Positions 1 through 6,204 of a stretch of 8,779 nucleotides of DNA are shown piece after piece. The position numbers and the translations under genes are program-made. This DNA is from Planctomycetaceae bacterium (GTDB taxonomy: Bacteria > Planctomycetota > Planctomycetia > Pirellulales > Pirellulaceae). The stretch spans positions 1-8,779 of the forward strand of contig PKCQ01000310.1 of NCBI GenBank assembly GCA_002862265.1. The letters run 5' to 3'. Every line of letters begins with the position of its first letter. Position 1 is the first letter of the stretch. Below the pieces are notes generated by a model. The model saw nothing but the letters and a program-made list of their open reading frames with translations. It had not been told where the DNA came from and searched no databases.

Positions 1-1592
1 AGCTCAGTGAGCAACTCTTTCGCTTCTGGCTTTCCTTGTTGTGCTGCCGAAATCGCGATCCCAAAGTGTTGGTCTCGCCGTCTGTTTTCGCCATACCATT
101 TCTCACAAGCTTCATCACACCACAGATTCGCTCGCTCAAGCTCCGCCTGTACTTCCTCATCGCCTTCGCGAGCTGCCAGCATCCAGTCTTGATAGAGATT
201 GAGTTTGCCGCGTTTCTCCTCGGCAACATTCTCCTTGTTCAAGTGGCAGCCGGTGCATGCATTGGGTGTGCCAAGTTCCGTACTCAAGTCGGGACGCGGG
301 ATGCGGAAAGAGTGATCGCGGCGAGAGTCTACGGCCATGTAAGTCGTGGCCGGCATGTGGCAATTCACACACTTAGCGCCTTCGCTACCAACCTTATGAA
401 AATGGTGGCCTACGTTATCGTACTTGGCCACCGGGTGCTGGTGACAGGAAGTGCAAACTTGATTGCCATCGTGTTTGAGTTTTGCAGTGTGTGGATCATG
501 GCAGTCTGAGCACTTGATGCCTTTGTGATACATCTTGCTCTGAATGAAAGATCCGTGAACGTAGTCTTCGTCCAAGATTTGACCGTCGGGGTAGTAAATG
601 TTTTCCGTCAGGAGCTGGTTGGTATAGTGGTCATAAAAGTTGTTGCCGGCTTGGAAGCCACCTTGAACCACGTTACGACGGCTGTGACAGGGTGCGCAAG
701 CCTGGATCTGATTCTCTGCTGCGAGTTTCAAGTTCGCCAAGCCATAGCCGCGTTCGCGATTCCAACCTGGAAAGGTCTTGCTCGCCAATTCGACATGGAC
801 ACTGCCCGGCCCGTGGCAGGCTTCGCATGAGACGTTGATTTCCATGAACGTCGAATGGTACTCACCAATGCTGTGGTCAGCCGATTGTGACTCCGCTTCG
901 ACCTCGGAGTTTGTCGCAACGTAGTGCGGTAGCTTGTCGAGTTCGAATTTGCCAGGGTTAAACTCCTTGCGATAGTCCGTACTGTGACAATCTGCACACA
1001 TGTTGTTCCAGCGCTGGGCGATCCCAGTCCAGTGCAAGTCATCGGTTGGGGCTAGTTTTTCAGTGACGTCCGGAGGGGCAAGATAAAACCACTCCGATTT
1101 TTCCGTATCCCAGCAAAGGCGAAGTACTTGTACTCGCGGCAGGTCTTTCTTTCCGGTGCTTTGATCCGTCTCGGGGAATTCAACCATGTATTGCTGCAAC
1201 GGTTCGTAGCCGAATACATACCTGACCTCAAAGTCCTGCATCTTGCCATCTGGTCCTTCCGTGTGAACCATGAACTTGTCACCGTCACGGAACATTCGGC
1301 TGACGACGTCGTGATGCTCGACGGTCGCATCCGCAAAGTCGCCAAGTACTGTTTCGGCATTTGCTGGCTTCATCGCACGATCATGATGCGATCCGTTGTA
1401 GAGCTCTGCTTCCTTCTGATGACACTTCACGCAACTCGCCTGGCCGACATAACTGGCCTTGGAAAGATCGAAGGGCGGAAGTGAAGAACTGTTGCTCGGC
1501 CAAGCAAAAATGAGCGTTGCTGCTACGATTCCAGTAACAGTGAGTGCGGCAGACGCGAGTATAGTTTTAGATTGCAAGACAGTAGAAGACAT
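1..1592 (-). CDS. Octaheme c-type cytochrome, cytochrome c554-like, N-terminal 530 residues (partial)
   Basis: An open frame runs from ATG at 1592 to the left edge with no stop, so the C-terminus lies outside the window. Eight CXXCH heme-binding motifs are visible, with first Cys at residues 54 (CVKCH), 199 (CADCH), 256 (CEACH), 299 (CAPCH), 361 (CSDCH), 380 (CTSCH), 408 (CVNCH) and 446 (CTGCH). Residues 8-31 form a hydrophobic signal peptide or anchor, so the hemes should be attached in the periplasm (paryphoplasm). Blocks such as FGYEPLQQY (about 122-130), LHWTGIAQRWNNMCADCHST and GSHHDRAM match multiheme cytochromes common in Planctomycetes, where they are often fused to C-terminal TPR or HEAT repeats. 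The helical stretch after residue 470 may begin such repeats. The role is electron transfer; the partner and any catalytic activity are unknown. No clear Shine-Dalgarno sequence precedes the start, and no other in-frame ATG lies just upstream. Confidence 0.95.
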   Translation of the reverse strand, partial: MSSTVLQSKTILASAALTVTGIVAATLIFAWPSNSSSLPPFDLSKASYVGQASCVKCHQKEAELYNGSHHDRAMKPANAETVLGDFADATVEHHDVVSRMFRDGDKFMVHTEGPDGKMQDFEVRYVFGYEPLQQYMVEFPETDQSTGKKDLPRVQVLRLCWDTEKSEWFYLAPPDVTEKLAPTDDLHWTGIAQRWNNMCADCHSTDYRKEFNPGKFELDKLPHYVATNSEVEAESQSADHSIGEYHSTFMEINVSCEACHGPGSVHVELASKTFPGWNRERGYGLANLKLAAENQIQACAPCHSRRNVVQGGFQAGNNFYDHYTNQLLTENIYYPDGQILDEDYVHGSFIQSKMYHKGIKCSDCHDPHTAKLKHDGNQVCTSCHQHPVAKYDNVGHHFHKVGSEGAKCVNCHMPATTYMAVDSRRDHSFRIPRPDLSTELGTPNACTGCHLNKENVAEEKRGKLNLYQDWMLAAREGDEEVQAELERANLWCDEACEKWYGENRRRDQHFGIAISAAQQGKPEAKELLTE

Positions 1593-1860
1593 TGGCGGAA
1601 TGGGAGTGAGGTGAAAGGAGCCCCCATTTTAACCCAGCTATTTCAAGTTGGGACTGCAAACCATGGCCTCTGCTGCGAAGTTTGCATTGGCTAAACGGAC
1701 CTTTAGCCTCGGATCGTTATGATTCGGCAAGTTTTGCGGTTATGCAATGCGATTTGAGTGTGCTAGTCTAAAAGCATCGGGCTATAAAAGTCGGGTAAAG
1801 GAAAAAGGCATGTGGCAAGAGTGCCAGCAATAGTCAACAGACAAATCCTACGTGTCGCGG
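1593..1860. other. Intergenic region upstream of the cytochrome gene
   Basis: I find no convincing gene here. On the minus strand it is the leader of the octaheme cytochrome and must carry its promoter, unless transcription enters from the small ORFs at 1861-2470. No pair of -35 and -10 boxes with proper spacing stands out. The only structured element is the hairpin at 1801-1826, listed separately. Confidence 0.5.
1801..1826 (-). terminator. Possible intrinsic terminator after the 50-codon ORF
   Basis: A perfect 5-bp stem (TGGCA at 1813-1817, TGCCA at 1822-1826) encloses a 4-base loop. Read on the minus strand, it is followed after six bases by five T residues (1806-1802). It lies about 35 bases past the stop of the minus ORF at 1861-2013 and upstream of the cytochrome gene. 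The stem is short and the T-run is not directly adjacent, so this is tentative. Confidence 0.3.
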
Positions 1861-2013
1861 TCAGAGGATGATGCGGCTTACGATATCGCCGGGCGCCAAA
1901 GCGTAAGAGGCCGCCGTCTTGAGCCGAAGTTCAACCTTTCCCGCATTCGGGCCAACCGCCTCAACCAGTTTGGTTCCGCCCTCCTCGATAGCTTCTGCGT
2001 CGGCCTCGTCCAT
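1861..2013 (-). CDS. Small unknown ORF, 50 residues, possibly a gene fragment
   Basis: ATG at 2013 opens a 50-residue frame ending in TGA at 1863-1861. The product starts MDEADAEAIEEGG, contains GPNAGKVELRLKT, and ends with ALAPGDIVSRIIL. The reading is protein-like: an acidic helix, a strand-rich middle and a hydrophobic end, with ordinary codon choice. The opposite strand in this stretch gives basic, low-complexity translations. I do not recognise a family. The frame is closed by TGA just upstream (about 2036), and the residues between that stop and the ATG (LAKCKLT) also read plausibly. The ORF could therefore be the C-terminal remnant of a longer gene. No Shine-Dalgarno sequence is seen. 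It lies 61 bases downstream of the minus ORF at 2075-2380, in the same direction. Confidence 0.35.
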   Translation of the reverse strand: MDEADAEAIEEGGTKLVEAVGPNAGKVELRLKTAASYALAPGDIVSRIIL

Positions 2014-2074
2014 GGTGAGTTTGCATTTTGCCAATCACGTAGCGAACAGCGCCGCTAAGTGTATGAGGGTAGAT

Positions 2075-2380
2075 TCACAGAAGTGTTACGCCGAAGATCC
2101 CTAGCGTTGCTGCAACAGCCGTTTCGACGGCTTGCATGATAATTCGGCTATCAACCTGTTCGACAATCTCCGAAGCGATTGGCATCATCTCCTTGCCGCT
2201 ACGGATGTCTTCGTAATCACGTGCGATCTTTGGAGAGATGTCCAGCATTAAATTCAAATACGGTCGATAGAACGAGGTGAACAAGGCGGTGGTTAGCGAG
2301 TTCTCACTGAGGTAGTCCAGCAAGGAATTGGTTCCTTGCAGCGCAAAGAACACCAGAGCCTCGGTGCGCATAAACAGCAT
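2075..2380 (-). CDS. Hypothetical protein, 101 residues, possibly a truncated gene
   Basis: The frame runs from ATG at 2380 to TGA at 2077-2075. The product begins MLFMRTEALVFFALQG, continues through a mixed helical region (SPKIARDYEDIRSGKEMM) and ends with a hydrophobic tail (ETAVAATLGIFGVTLL, about residues 86-101) that could touch a membrane. I do not recognise a family. The same frame stays open upstream to an ATG at 2470 except for one TAG at 2425-2423, so the start at 2380 may be secondary. There is no good Shine-Dalgarno sequence before 2380. Its status is uncertain: a short real gene, a pseudogene with one nonsense mutation, or a sequencing error are all possible. Confidence 0.45.
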   Translation of the reverse strand: MLFMRTEALVFFALQGTNSLLDYLSENSLTTALFTSFYRPYLNLMLDISPKIARDYEDIRSGKEMMPIASEIVEQVDSRIIMQAVETAVAATLGIFGVTLL

Positions 2381-2470
2381 TAATGTCTGAGGTACCGAGA
2401 GCAGATCGATGATTTCTTCTTGCTACTCCTCTTTCTGATACTCTGAAATTTGGATCGATTGTTTGGACAT
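2381..2470 (-). pseudogene. In-frame upstream extension of the 101-residue ORF, interrupted by TAG
   Basis: ATG at 2470 gives MSKQSIQISEYQKEE, then TAG at 2425-2423. The frame then reads on through QEEIIDLLSVPQTL into the ORF at 2075-2380. Both sides of the stop look like ordinary protein (a hydrophilic N-terminus, then an amphipathic helix). This suggests an ancestral gene of about 131 codons with one nonsense codon. Directly before the TAG the minus strand reads AAAGAGGAG (2434-2426), a strong Shine-Dalgarno match, but no ATG, GTG or TTG start in this frame follows at normal spacing. Confidence 0.4.
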
Positions 2471-2665
2471 GGTGGCGTATCCAACAAATGGGTGAGTGTG
2501 GTCGGGAATCTAGCCCCTGCAGCAAGTTGCTTCGGTAGTCAAGCAGGCACTGAGTGCGAATTGTCTTTCGAAATGCTTCTTGCCATTGTTTTTCGTTCGA
2601 AGGCTAGAATACTTGAAAGGCTGTAGGGATTTGCTAGGTGCTATCTTGACTTTGCAGATTCATTT

Positions 2666-2691
2666 AAAAACGCCCTGGGCGTCAAGTTTTT
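2666..2691. terminator. Small hairpin with flanking A and T runs, possible bidirectional terminator
   Basis: ACGCC (2670-2674) and GGCGT (2678-2682) form a perfect 5-bp stem with a CTG loop. Five A residues precede it and five T residues follow a short spacer (2687-2691). On the minus strand the T-run directly follows the stem, which is the better terminator orientation. No minus-strand gene ends here, so its purpose is unclear. Confidence 0.3.
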
Positions 2692-2873
2692 GAGCCAATA
2701 ACATCTAGGAGTATGGAGTAACTGGATTCGCCAGAATTCCTTCCTGTATTAACGATTTGCGTGCGAATTTGGGAAAACGACAGGCCAGTGATGGATCAGC
2801 CCTGTCACTCGCCAACGCGTCGGCTTCTCAGAAGTCCACTACGGAAATAATCTAGAATAGAGAGGGAGAATAC

Positions 2874-2879
2874 TCGGAG
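2874..2879 (+). promoter_or_regulatory. Ribosome binding site of the LRAT-fold gene
   Basis: The leader contains CGGAGA, with its GGAG core six to seven bases before the ATG at 2886. It is one of the few clear Shine-Dalgarno matches in the window and supports this start. Confidence 0.5.
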
Positions 2880-2885
2880 AACGCC

Positions 2886-3698
2886 ATGTCTGCGGAAAAC
2901 GAACACTTGCCAGAAGCCCAAATCGAAGTGATGCCTGATCGCGGTCGGCACATATTCGTCAACAGCACTCTACACGGAATTCCGTTTCAGCATCATGGAA
3001 TTGATATGGGTGATGACACTGTCGTTCACCTGGCACCTGAAAAAGGAGCTCGTATGGCGATCGACGACAAGGAGCAGAACTTCTCGGTCCGTCGCGATAC
3101 CATGAAGGATTTCTTGCAAGGTAAGGAACTGCAGGTAATTGAGCATGAAGAAGCATTACCGCCGGAAATATGTGCTTTGGCGGCTGAAGAAGCTCTTGGG
3201 CAATCTGGCTATTGTTTGCTGGATGGCAACTGCGAGCACTTTGCGATGCTGTGCGCCACGGGACGATGGGAGAGTCAGCAGATTGAATTCAGTGAAGCAG
3301 TCGTGGCTGCGCTGGCTTCTGCCGCTACAAAAGGGATCTGGTCGCTGGGCACGAAACTAGGAGCGAAAGCACTTTTGCGTTCTGCAACCAAAGTGCATCC
3401 AGCTGCCATGCTCGCCGACGGTGTCGAACTGGCCACACTCATGGCTTCCTGTCGCTACGGTGTCGGCGCGGCTCAAAGCAAACAGTTGGCGAGGGTGTCA
3501 GGCCGCGTGGCGGCTGCAGGGATCGGGGGGGTGCTTGGCGGTCCAGCCGGGGCAGCATTGGGCCTTGCGGCACACACCAGCTCAGGCGTGGTCGCGGATC
3601 GTATTTGCAAGGAAATCAAACGACTGATTAAGGCCTCCGCCAGAACGGAGAAATTGCAAAACACCTCCTTTGTCGAAGCTCTAGACGGAAACAACTAA
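2886..3698 (+). CDS. LRAT-domain (NlpC/P60 superfamily) protein with hydrophobic Ala/Gly-rich tail
   Basis: This 270-residue protein carries the signature of lecithin:retinol acyltransferase-like circularly permuted papain-fold enzymes. HHGIDMGDDTVVHL (36-49) provides the two histidines expected in the active site (H37 and H48), and NCEHF (115-119) provides the nucleophile C116. Members of this superfamily are thiol acyltransferases, phospholipases or hydrolases, and the bacterial ones are mostly uncharacterised. After the catalytic part (about 20-130) comes an Ala-rich helical region (137-190) and then a glycine-zipper-like segment, AAAGIGGVLGGPAGAALGLA (209-228), that could insert into a membrane. 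There is no N-terminal signal peptide, so the catalytic part is probably cytoplasmic. The true substrate is unknown, and bacterial retinoid chemistry should not be assumed. The gene stands alone between gene-poor stretches, with no partner in the same direction. Confidence 0.85.
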   Translation: MSAENEHLPEAQIEVMPDRGRHIFVNSTLHGIPFQHHGIDMGDDTVVHLAPEKGARMAIDDKEQNFSVRRDTMKDFLQGKELQVIEHEEALPPEICALAAEEALGQSGYCLLDGNCEHFAMLCATGRWESQQIEFSEAVVAALASAATKGIWSLGTKLGAKALLRSATKVHPAAMLADGVELATLMASCRYGVGAAQSKQLARVSGRVAAAGIGGVLGGPAGAALGLAAHTSSGVVADRICKEIKRLIKASARTEKLQNTSFVEALDGNN

Positions 3699-3956
3699 GG
3701 CGAAACGGACAAGTGCCTGCTGAACAATTCCGAAGCATGTGAGCGATAAGACGCTATCTGCTGTATTGCGAGCTGCATCGCCGCGAGGCATCGGGCTTAA
3801 GCAAGCGAACCAAATGTCAATCGCGGCCTTCCGCATAAAGGCAGGACTTCGAACTAAAGAACCGGCGGCTAGCTCGGAAGCCGCTTCGATAAGCAGGATG
3901 TGCGAGCGACCGAGTTCCTCAGTTACAACCTTAATTCGGATCGCTCTAGTGGGCAT
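3681..3956 (-). CDS. Doubtful ORF, 91 residues
   Basis: The minus frame from ATG at 3956 to TAG at 3683-3681 overlaps the 3' end of the LRAT gene tail to tail by 18 bases. Its product starts MPTRAIRIKVVTEELGR and has hydrophobic patches near its end, but matches nothing I recognise. The plus strand is also open over nearly the same bases (3739-3960, GTG start, 73 residues), so the coding strand, if there is one, is not settled. No Shine-Dalgarno sequence is seen for either. It could be non-coding or a decayed gene. Confidence 0.2.
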   Translation of the reverse strand: MPTRAIRIKVVTEELGRSHILLIEAASELAAGSLVRSPAFMRKAAIDIWFACLSPMPRGDAARNTADSVLSLTCFGIVQQALVRFALVVSV

Positions 3957-4007
3957 CTAAGCCCAGAGTAACCCACCTTTGATCCACAGACTATTTGCCG
4001 CCCTGGC

Positions 4008-4056
4008 CTCCGTTACCACCTCCGCCAATGCCCCCTTTGCCGAAGGCACTTGGAAA
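4008..4056 (-). other. Glycine-rich coding-like remnant downstream of the sigma gene
   Basis: On the minus strand one frame reads FGKGGIGGGGNGGQGGK and then stops at about 3993-3991. The same frame is open upstream through the hairpin into the last codons of the sigma gene, but offset from that gene's own frame (the gene ends LGGGSNGGGMF). Gly-rich tails of this sort are common at the ends of planctomycete envelope proteins. This may be the former C-terminus of the sigma fusion, lost by a frameshift, or the end of a lost neighbour. Confidence 0.3.
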
Positions 4057-4098
4057 AGTCAAGTAGCAGGCCTGCACTTGGGCAGGTCTGCTTTGACT
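4057..4098 (-). terminator. Strong intrinsic terminator candidate of the sigma-factor gene
   Basis: The arms AGTCAA (4057-4062) and TTGACT (4093-4098) pair perfectly. Inside them GCAGGCCTGC (4066-4075) pairs with GCAGGTCTGC (4082-4091) using one G-T wobble. There is a small internal bulge and a six-base loop. On the minus strand the structure begins about 24 bases after the stop of the sigma gene and is followed by TTTT, as expected for a Rho-independent terminator. Confidence 0.6.
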
Positions 4099-4121
4099 GA
4101 TTATGTTTCTGCGCCGGCAGC

Positions 4122-5906
4122 TTAGAACATTCCGCCCCCATTCGATCCTCCGCCTAAGCTGCGTTTTCCTACAGGCGATTCCAAGTTTTTCGGATTCATC
4201 TGTCCGATTTTCATCAGGAATACTTCAACTTTCTGATGCACTTCTTCAGGAGCTCCGACCACCATCATCGAGCCAACATTGGTGATGCTACTATTGCCGC
4301 CGTTGTCATACCACGAATCGGGATTGATGGATTGCTGGATTGCGTTCTGCAAGCTTTCGAGATTGGCCGTGTTGGGCAAGATAAAGCTAAGATCGTAGAA
4401 GCGAATTGCCGGGTTTGCTTCGGCATCTTCCATCGAGGTAATCTCGATCGAGCTTTCGTTAACGCGATACGTCAGCTCTAGTGGTTTGAGGATCCGTCGG
4501 AAAACTTCTCGCATGGGGCCGCGCCCTGTAGCCGCGACAGGTGTATCGACATCGACCCCCAGTAAATCGAGTTCGTCAGTCGAAATCTCAAATTGGACTC
4601 CGGCATCGTCAGCGATTTGCTCAATTGCATCACGCAACGAGACGCCCTGCCAGTCGAACTGAAGCTCTTGACTGAGATAGGTTCGATGCTTTTCTGCCCC
4701 ACTCACTGCTTGACTGCCAGCAGAAAGCCATCCAGGGGCGTCGCCTTCAGGTTTGGTCCAAGGTACTAGAGGACCTTCCGGCTCTCGGCTGCCGCCACCA
4801 TCTCCCAAACCACCACCACCGAGCCCCTCTTGAACTCCGCCGAATTGCCCAAGTGTGCTCGCAGGCGTTATCGCGTTGGCTTTGGGCGGGAAGAACTTCA
4901 CGGGAGCAGACTGAGCTGGCGGCACTGCCTGTACAGTCGCGTCCGCTACCGCTGTGCTCGCCTTACCAGACGATCCCGACTGCTGATTGTCTTGTCCATG
5001 ATCGAATGGATCGGCGGCCCAAACGGCCAGTGCTCCTGCAGTCACCATGATGGCAGCGGCGATTGAAGATTTTGCGTTTATAGCTAACATCATCATTTCC
5101 TCTTGAGCTAAAGATGAGACCTCCGGATTCGGAGTCAGTGGAGGCTGCGCGTCGGTCGGCAAGTCTCCACTCGGTAGATGGGAATCCACAAAGTTGTTTG
5201 TCCAAGCCAGACTTTCCGATGCGGCCAAGTGATTCTGAAAGAACAAACTGCCAGCCGCCAACACACTCAAGCTGATACCGCGTTTAGCAAGCAGCGTACG
5301 CAGCTTTCGACGGCCTCGTTTTAGCCTTCCTTCCACCGCACTCAAGCTCAACTCCATTCGCTCGGCGATCTCCGGCGCGGAATGTCCGAGCAAATAATGC
5401 TCGACCAATGGAGCCCGAAGACGCTCTGGCAGATTCTCAAGCTCCCGGTCAAGTGCCTCGAGTTCCATTTTGCGGGCCAACCCCGATGCCGGATCAGTTT
5501 CATTGTCACATGGCTTGATCACATCGTCGCAACCTGAGTTCTTGGTGTGGGTGGGAGTCGAGAAGTGCTTACTGCGGATTCGACTGGCGGTCCGATAAGC
5601 GACTCCGTGCAGCCAGGCTGCAACCGATGCTCGCTTCTGAATCTTCTTTGCCGATTGCAGCAGCACCAAAAAAGTTGCCTGAAAGGCATCTTCAGCGTGA
5701 GCCGCGTCGGAAACCGTCAAGCGGCAAACAGTGGCCACCATGGTTGAGTAGCGACGAATCAATTGCTCCATCGCTTCCATGTCACCAGCTTCCAAATACA
5801 GAGCCAGGAGCTCCGCATCGGGTTGCAGCTTGTCTCGTTCGTCCCGCTGATCAGCGAGACACGAAAGGTGATTCAGAAGCTTGTTTTTGGGCGTGCTGTC
5901 GCTCAT
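4122..5906 (-). CDS. Membrane-anchored ECF sigma factor fused to STN/secretin-N-like domains
   Basis: This protein has 594 residues, about three times the length of a plain ECF sigma factor. Sigma2 spans about 47-115, with AEDAFQATFLVLL (71-83) and VAAWLHGVAYRTA (95-107), both typical of planctomycete ECFs. Sigma4 spans about 150-207, with a helix-turn-helix at HSAPEIAERMELSLSAVEGR (175-194) and a basic end. A hydrophobic patch (211-223) and a Pro/Ser-rich linker follow. A signal-anchor-like helix spans 281-298 (SIAAAIMVTAGALAVWAA) after K279. Next come a low-complexity Gly/Pro region (300-400), an STN-like domain (413-490, WQGVSLRDAIEQIADDAGV), and a secretin-N-like domain (500-568, including INPDSWYDNGGNSSI and MMVVGAPEEVHQKV). 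The expected topology is sigma domains in the cytoplasm and STN in the periplasm. It likely senses an envelope signal and adjusts transcription. No separate anti-sigma gene is adjacent. The Shine-Dalgarno match before 5906 is weak. Confidence 0.93.
   Translation of the reverse strand: MSDSTPKNKLLNHLSCLADQRDERDKLQPDAELLALYLEAGDMEAMEQLIRRYSTMVATVCRLTVSDAAHAEDAFQATFLVLLQSAKKIQKRASVAAWLHGVAYRTASRIRSKHFSTPTHTKNSGCDDVIKPCDNETDPASGLARKMELEALDRELENLPERLRAPLVEHYLLGHSAPEIAERMELSLSAVEGRLKRGRRKLRTLLAKRGISLSVLAAGSLFFQNHLAASESLAWTNNFVDSHLPSGDLPTDAQPPLTPNPEVSSLAQEEMMMLAINAKSSIAAAIMVTAGALAVWAADPFDHGQDNQQSGSSGKASTAVADATVQAVPPAQSAPVKFFPPKANAITPASTLGQFGGVQEGLGGGGLGDGGGSREPEGPLVPWTKPEGDAPGWLSAGSQAVSGAEKHRTYLSQELQFDWQGVSLRDAIEQIADDAGVQFEISTDELDLLGVDVDTPVAATGRGPMREVFRRILKPLELTYRVNESSIEITSMEDAEANPAIRFYDLSFILPNTANLESLQNAIQQSINPDSWYDNGGNSSITNVGSMMVVGAPEEVHQKVEVFLMKIGQMNPKNLESPVGKRSLGGGSNGGGMF
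5097..5104 (-). promoter_or_regulatory. Internal ribosome binding site within the sigma fusion gene
   Basis: The minus strand reads AAGAGGAA, followed by three consecutive in-frame ATG codons (residues 271-273; 5096-5088). The GG core is about 5 bases from the second ATG and 8 from the third, which is good spacing. A start here would give a product of about 322 residues beginning MLAINAKSS and a hydrophobic stretch ending VWAAD. That looks like a complete signal peptide with an AXA-type cleavage site. It is a better Shine-Dalgarno match than the one before the full-length start. Confidence 0.45.
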
Positions 5907-6204
5907 AACATCTCGTTAGTGCAGCGAGGGCCAGAATCCGGGCGCGGTTTCTGAATAGAACTTCTGCTCTCTTTTCGTCTGCCTCAGGCGACCACAGAAT
6001 CGCAAGAAACCGGAGGCAATGTGCGTACCCTTTTGAACGGTCCGCCTTGAGATTTCTTAGATTTTCCCGACTGACACGCTACGTTGAACCAAATTAAGCG
6101 TCTAGCGTTGGAATTAAGTAAAGATGGAGCGAGTTCAACAAAGACCGAGCCAGAGCAATTCGCTACTCAGAGAAGCAAAATGCAGAGAGTGGAGCAGACC
6201 AGGC
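5907..6204. other. Intergenic region between hemH and the sigma gene
   Basis: No gene is supported. It should contain the promoter of the sigma gene on the minus strand. I see neither an ECF-type AAC/CGT promoter pair nor a good sigma70 pair. The nearest candidate, TTGAAC with TAATTC 16 bases on (minus strand, about 6134-6107), is weak. ACGCTA near 6079-6084 and TAGCGT near 6102-6107 form a loose 6-bp inverted repeat with an 18-base loop. Confidence 0.35.

Larger units (their letters stand above)
2471..2885. other. Intergenic region between divergent small ORF and LRAT gene
   Basis: No supported gene is present. The stretch is AT-richer than its neighbours, with several short A and T runs. 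It holds the leader of the LRAT-fold gene at its right end, including a TAGAAT hexamer near 2853-2858 that could be a -10 box but lacks a matching -35. A hairpin at 2666-2691 is listed separately. Confidence 0.4.

Noticed and set aside
36..509. 157-codon plus-strand ORF
   Set aside because: It is antisense to the octaheme cytochrome. Four heme motifs of the minus frame lie under it, so the minus strand is the coding one.
1128..1484. 118-codon plus-strand ORF
   Set aside because: It lies opposite the N-terminal part of the cytochrome, including its first heme motif; its translation shows no family features.
1852..2104. Two overlapping plus-strand ORFs of 61-68 codons
   Set aside because: Both have Ser/Arg-rich, shadow-like translations and lie over the more protein-like minus frames.
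2304..2525. 73-codon minus-strand ORF in a second frame
   Set aside because: It overlaps the more plausible 2075-2470 frame, and its translation is rich in Arg, His and Cys without any pattern.
4796..4835. CCACCACC-type short repeats
   Set aside because: They simply encode the Gly-rich linker (GGGGLGDGGG) of the sigma fusion on the minus strand and are not a separate repeat element.
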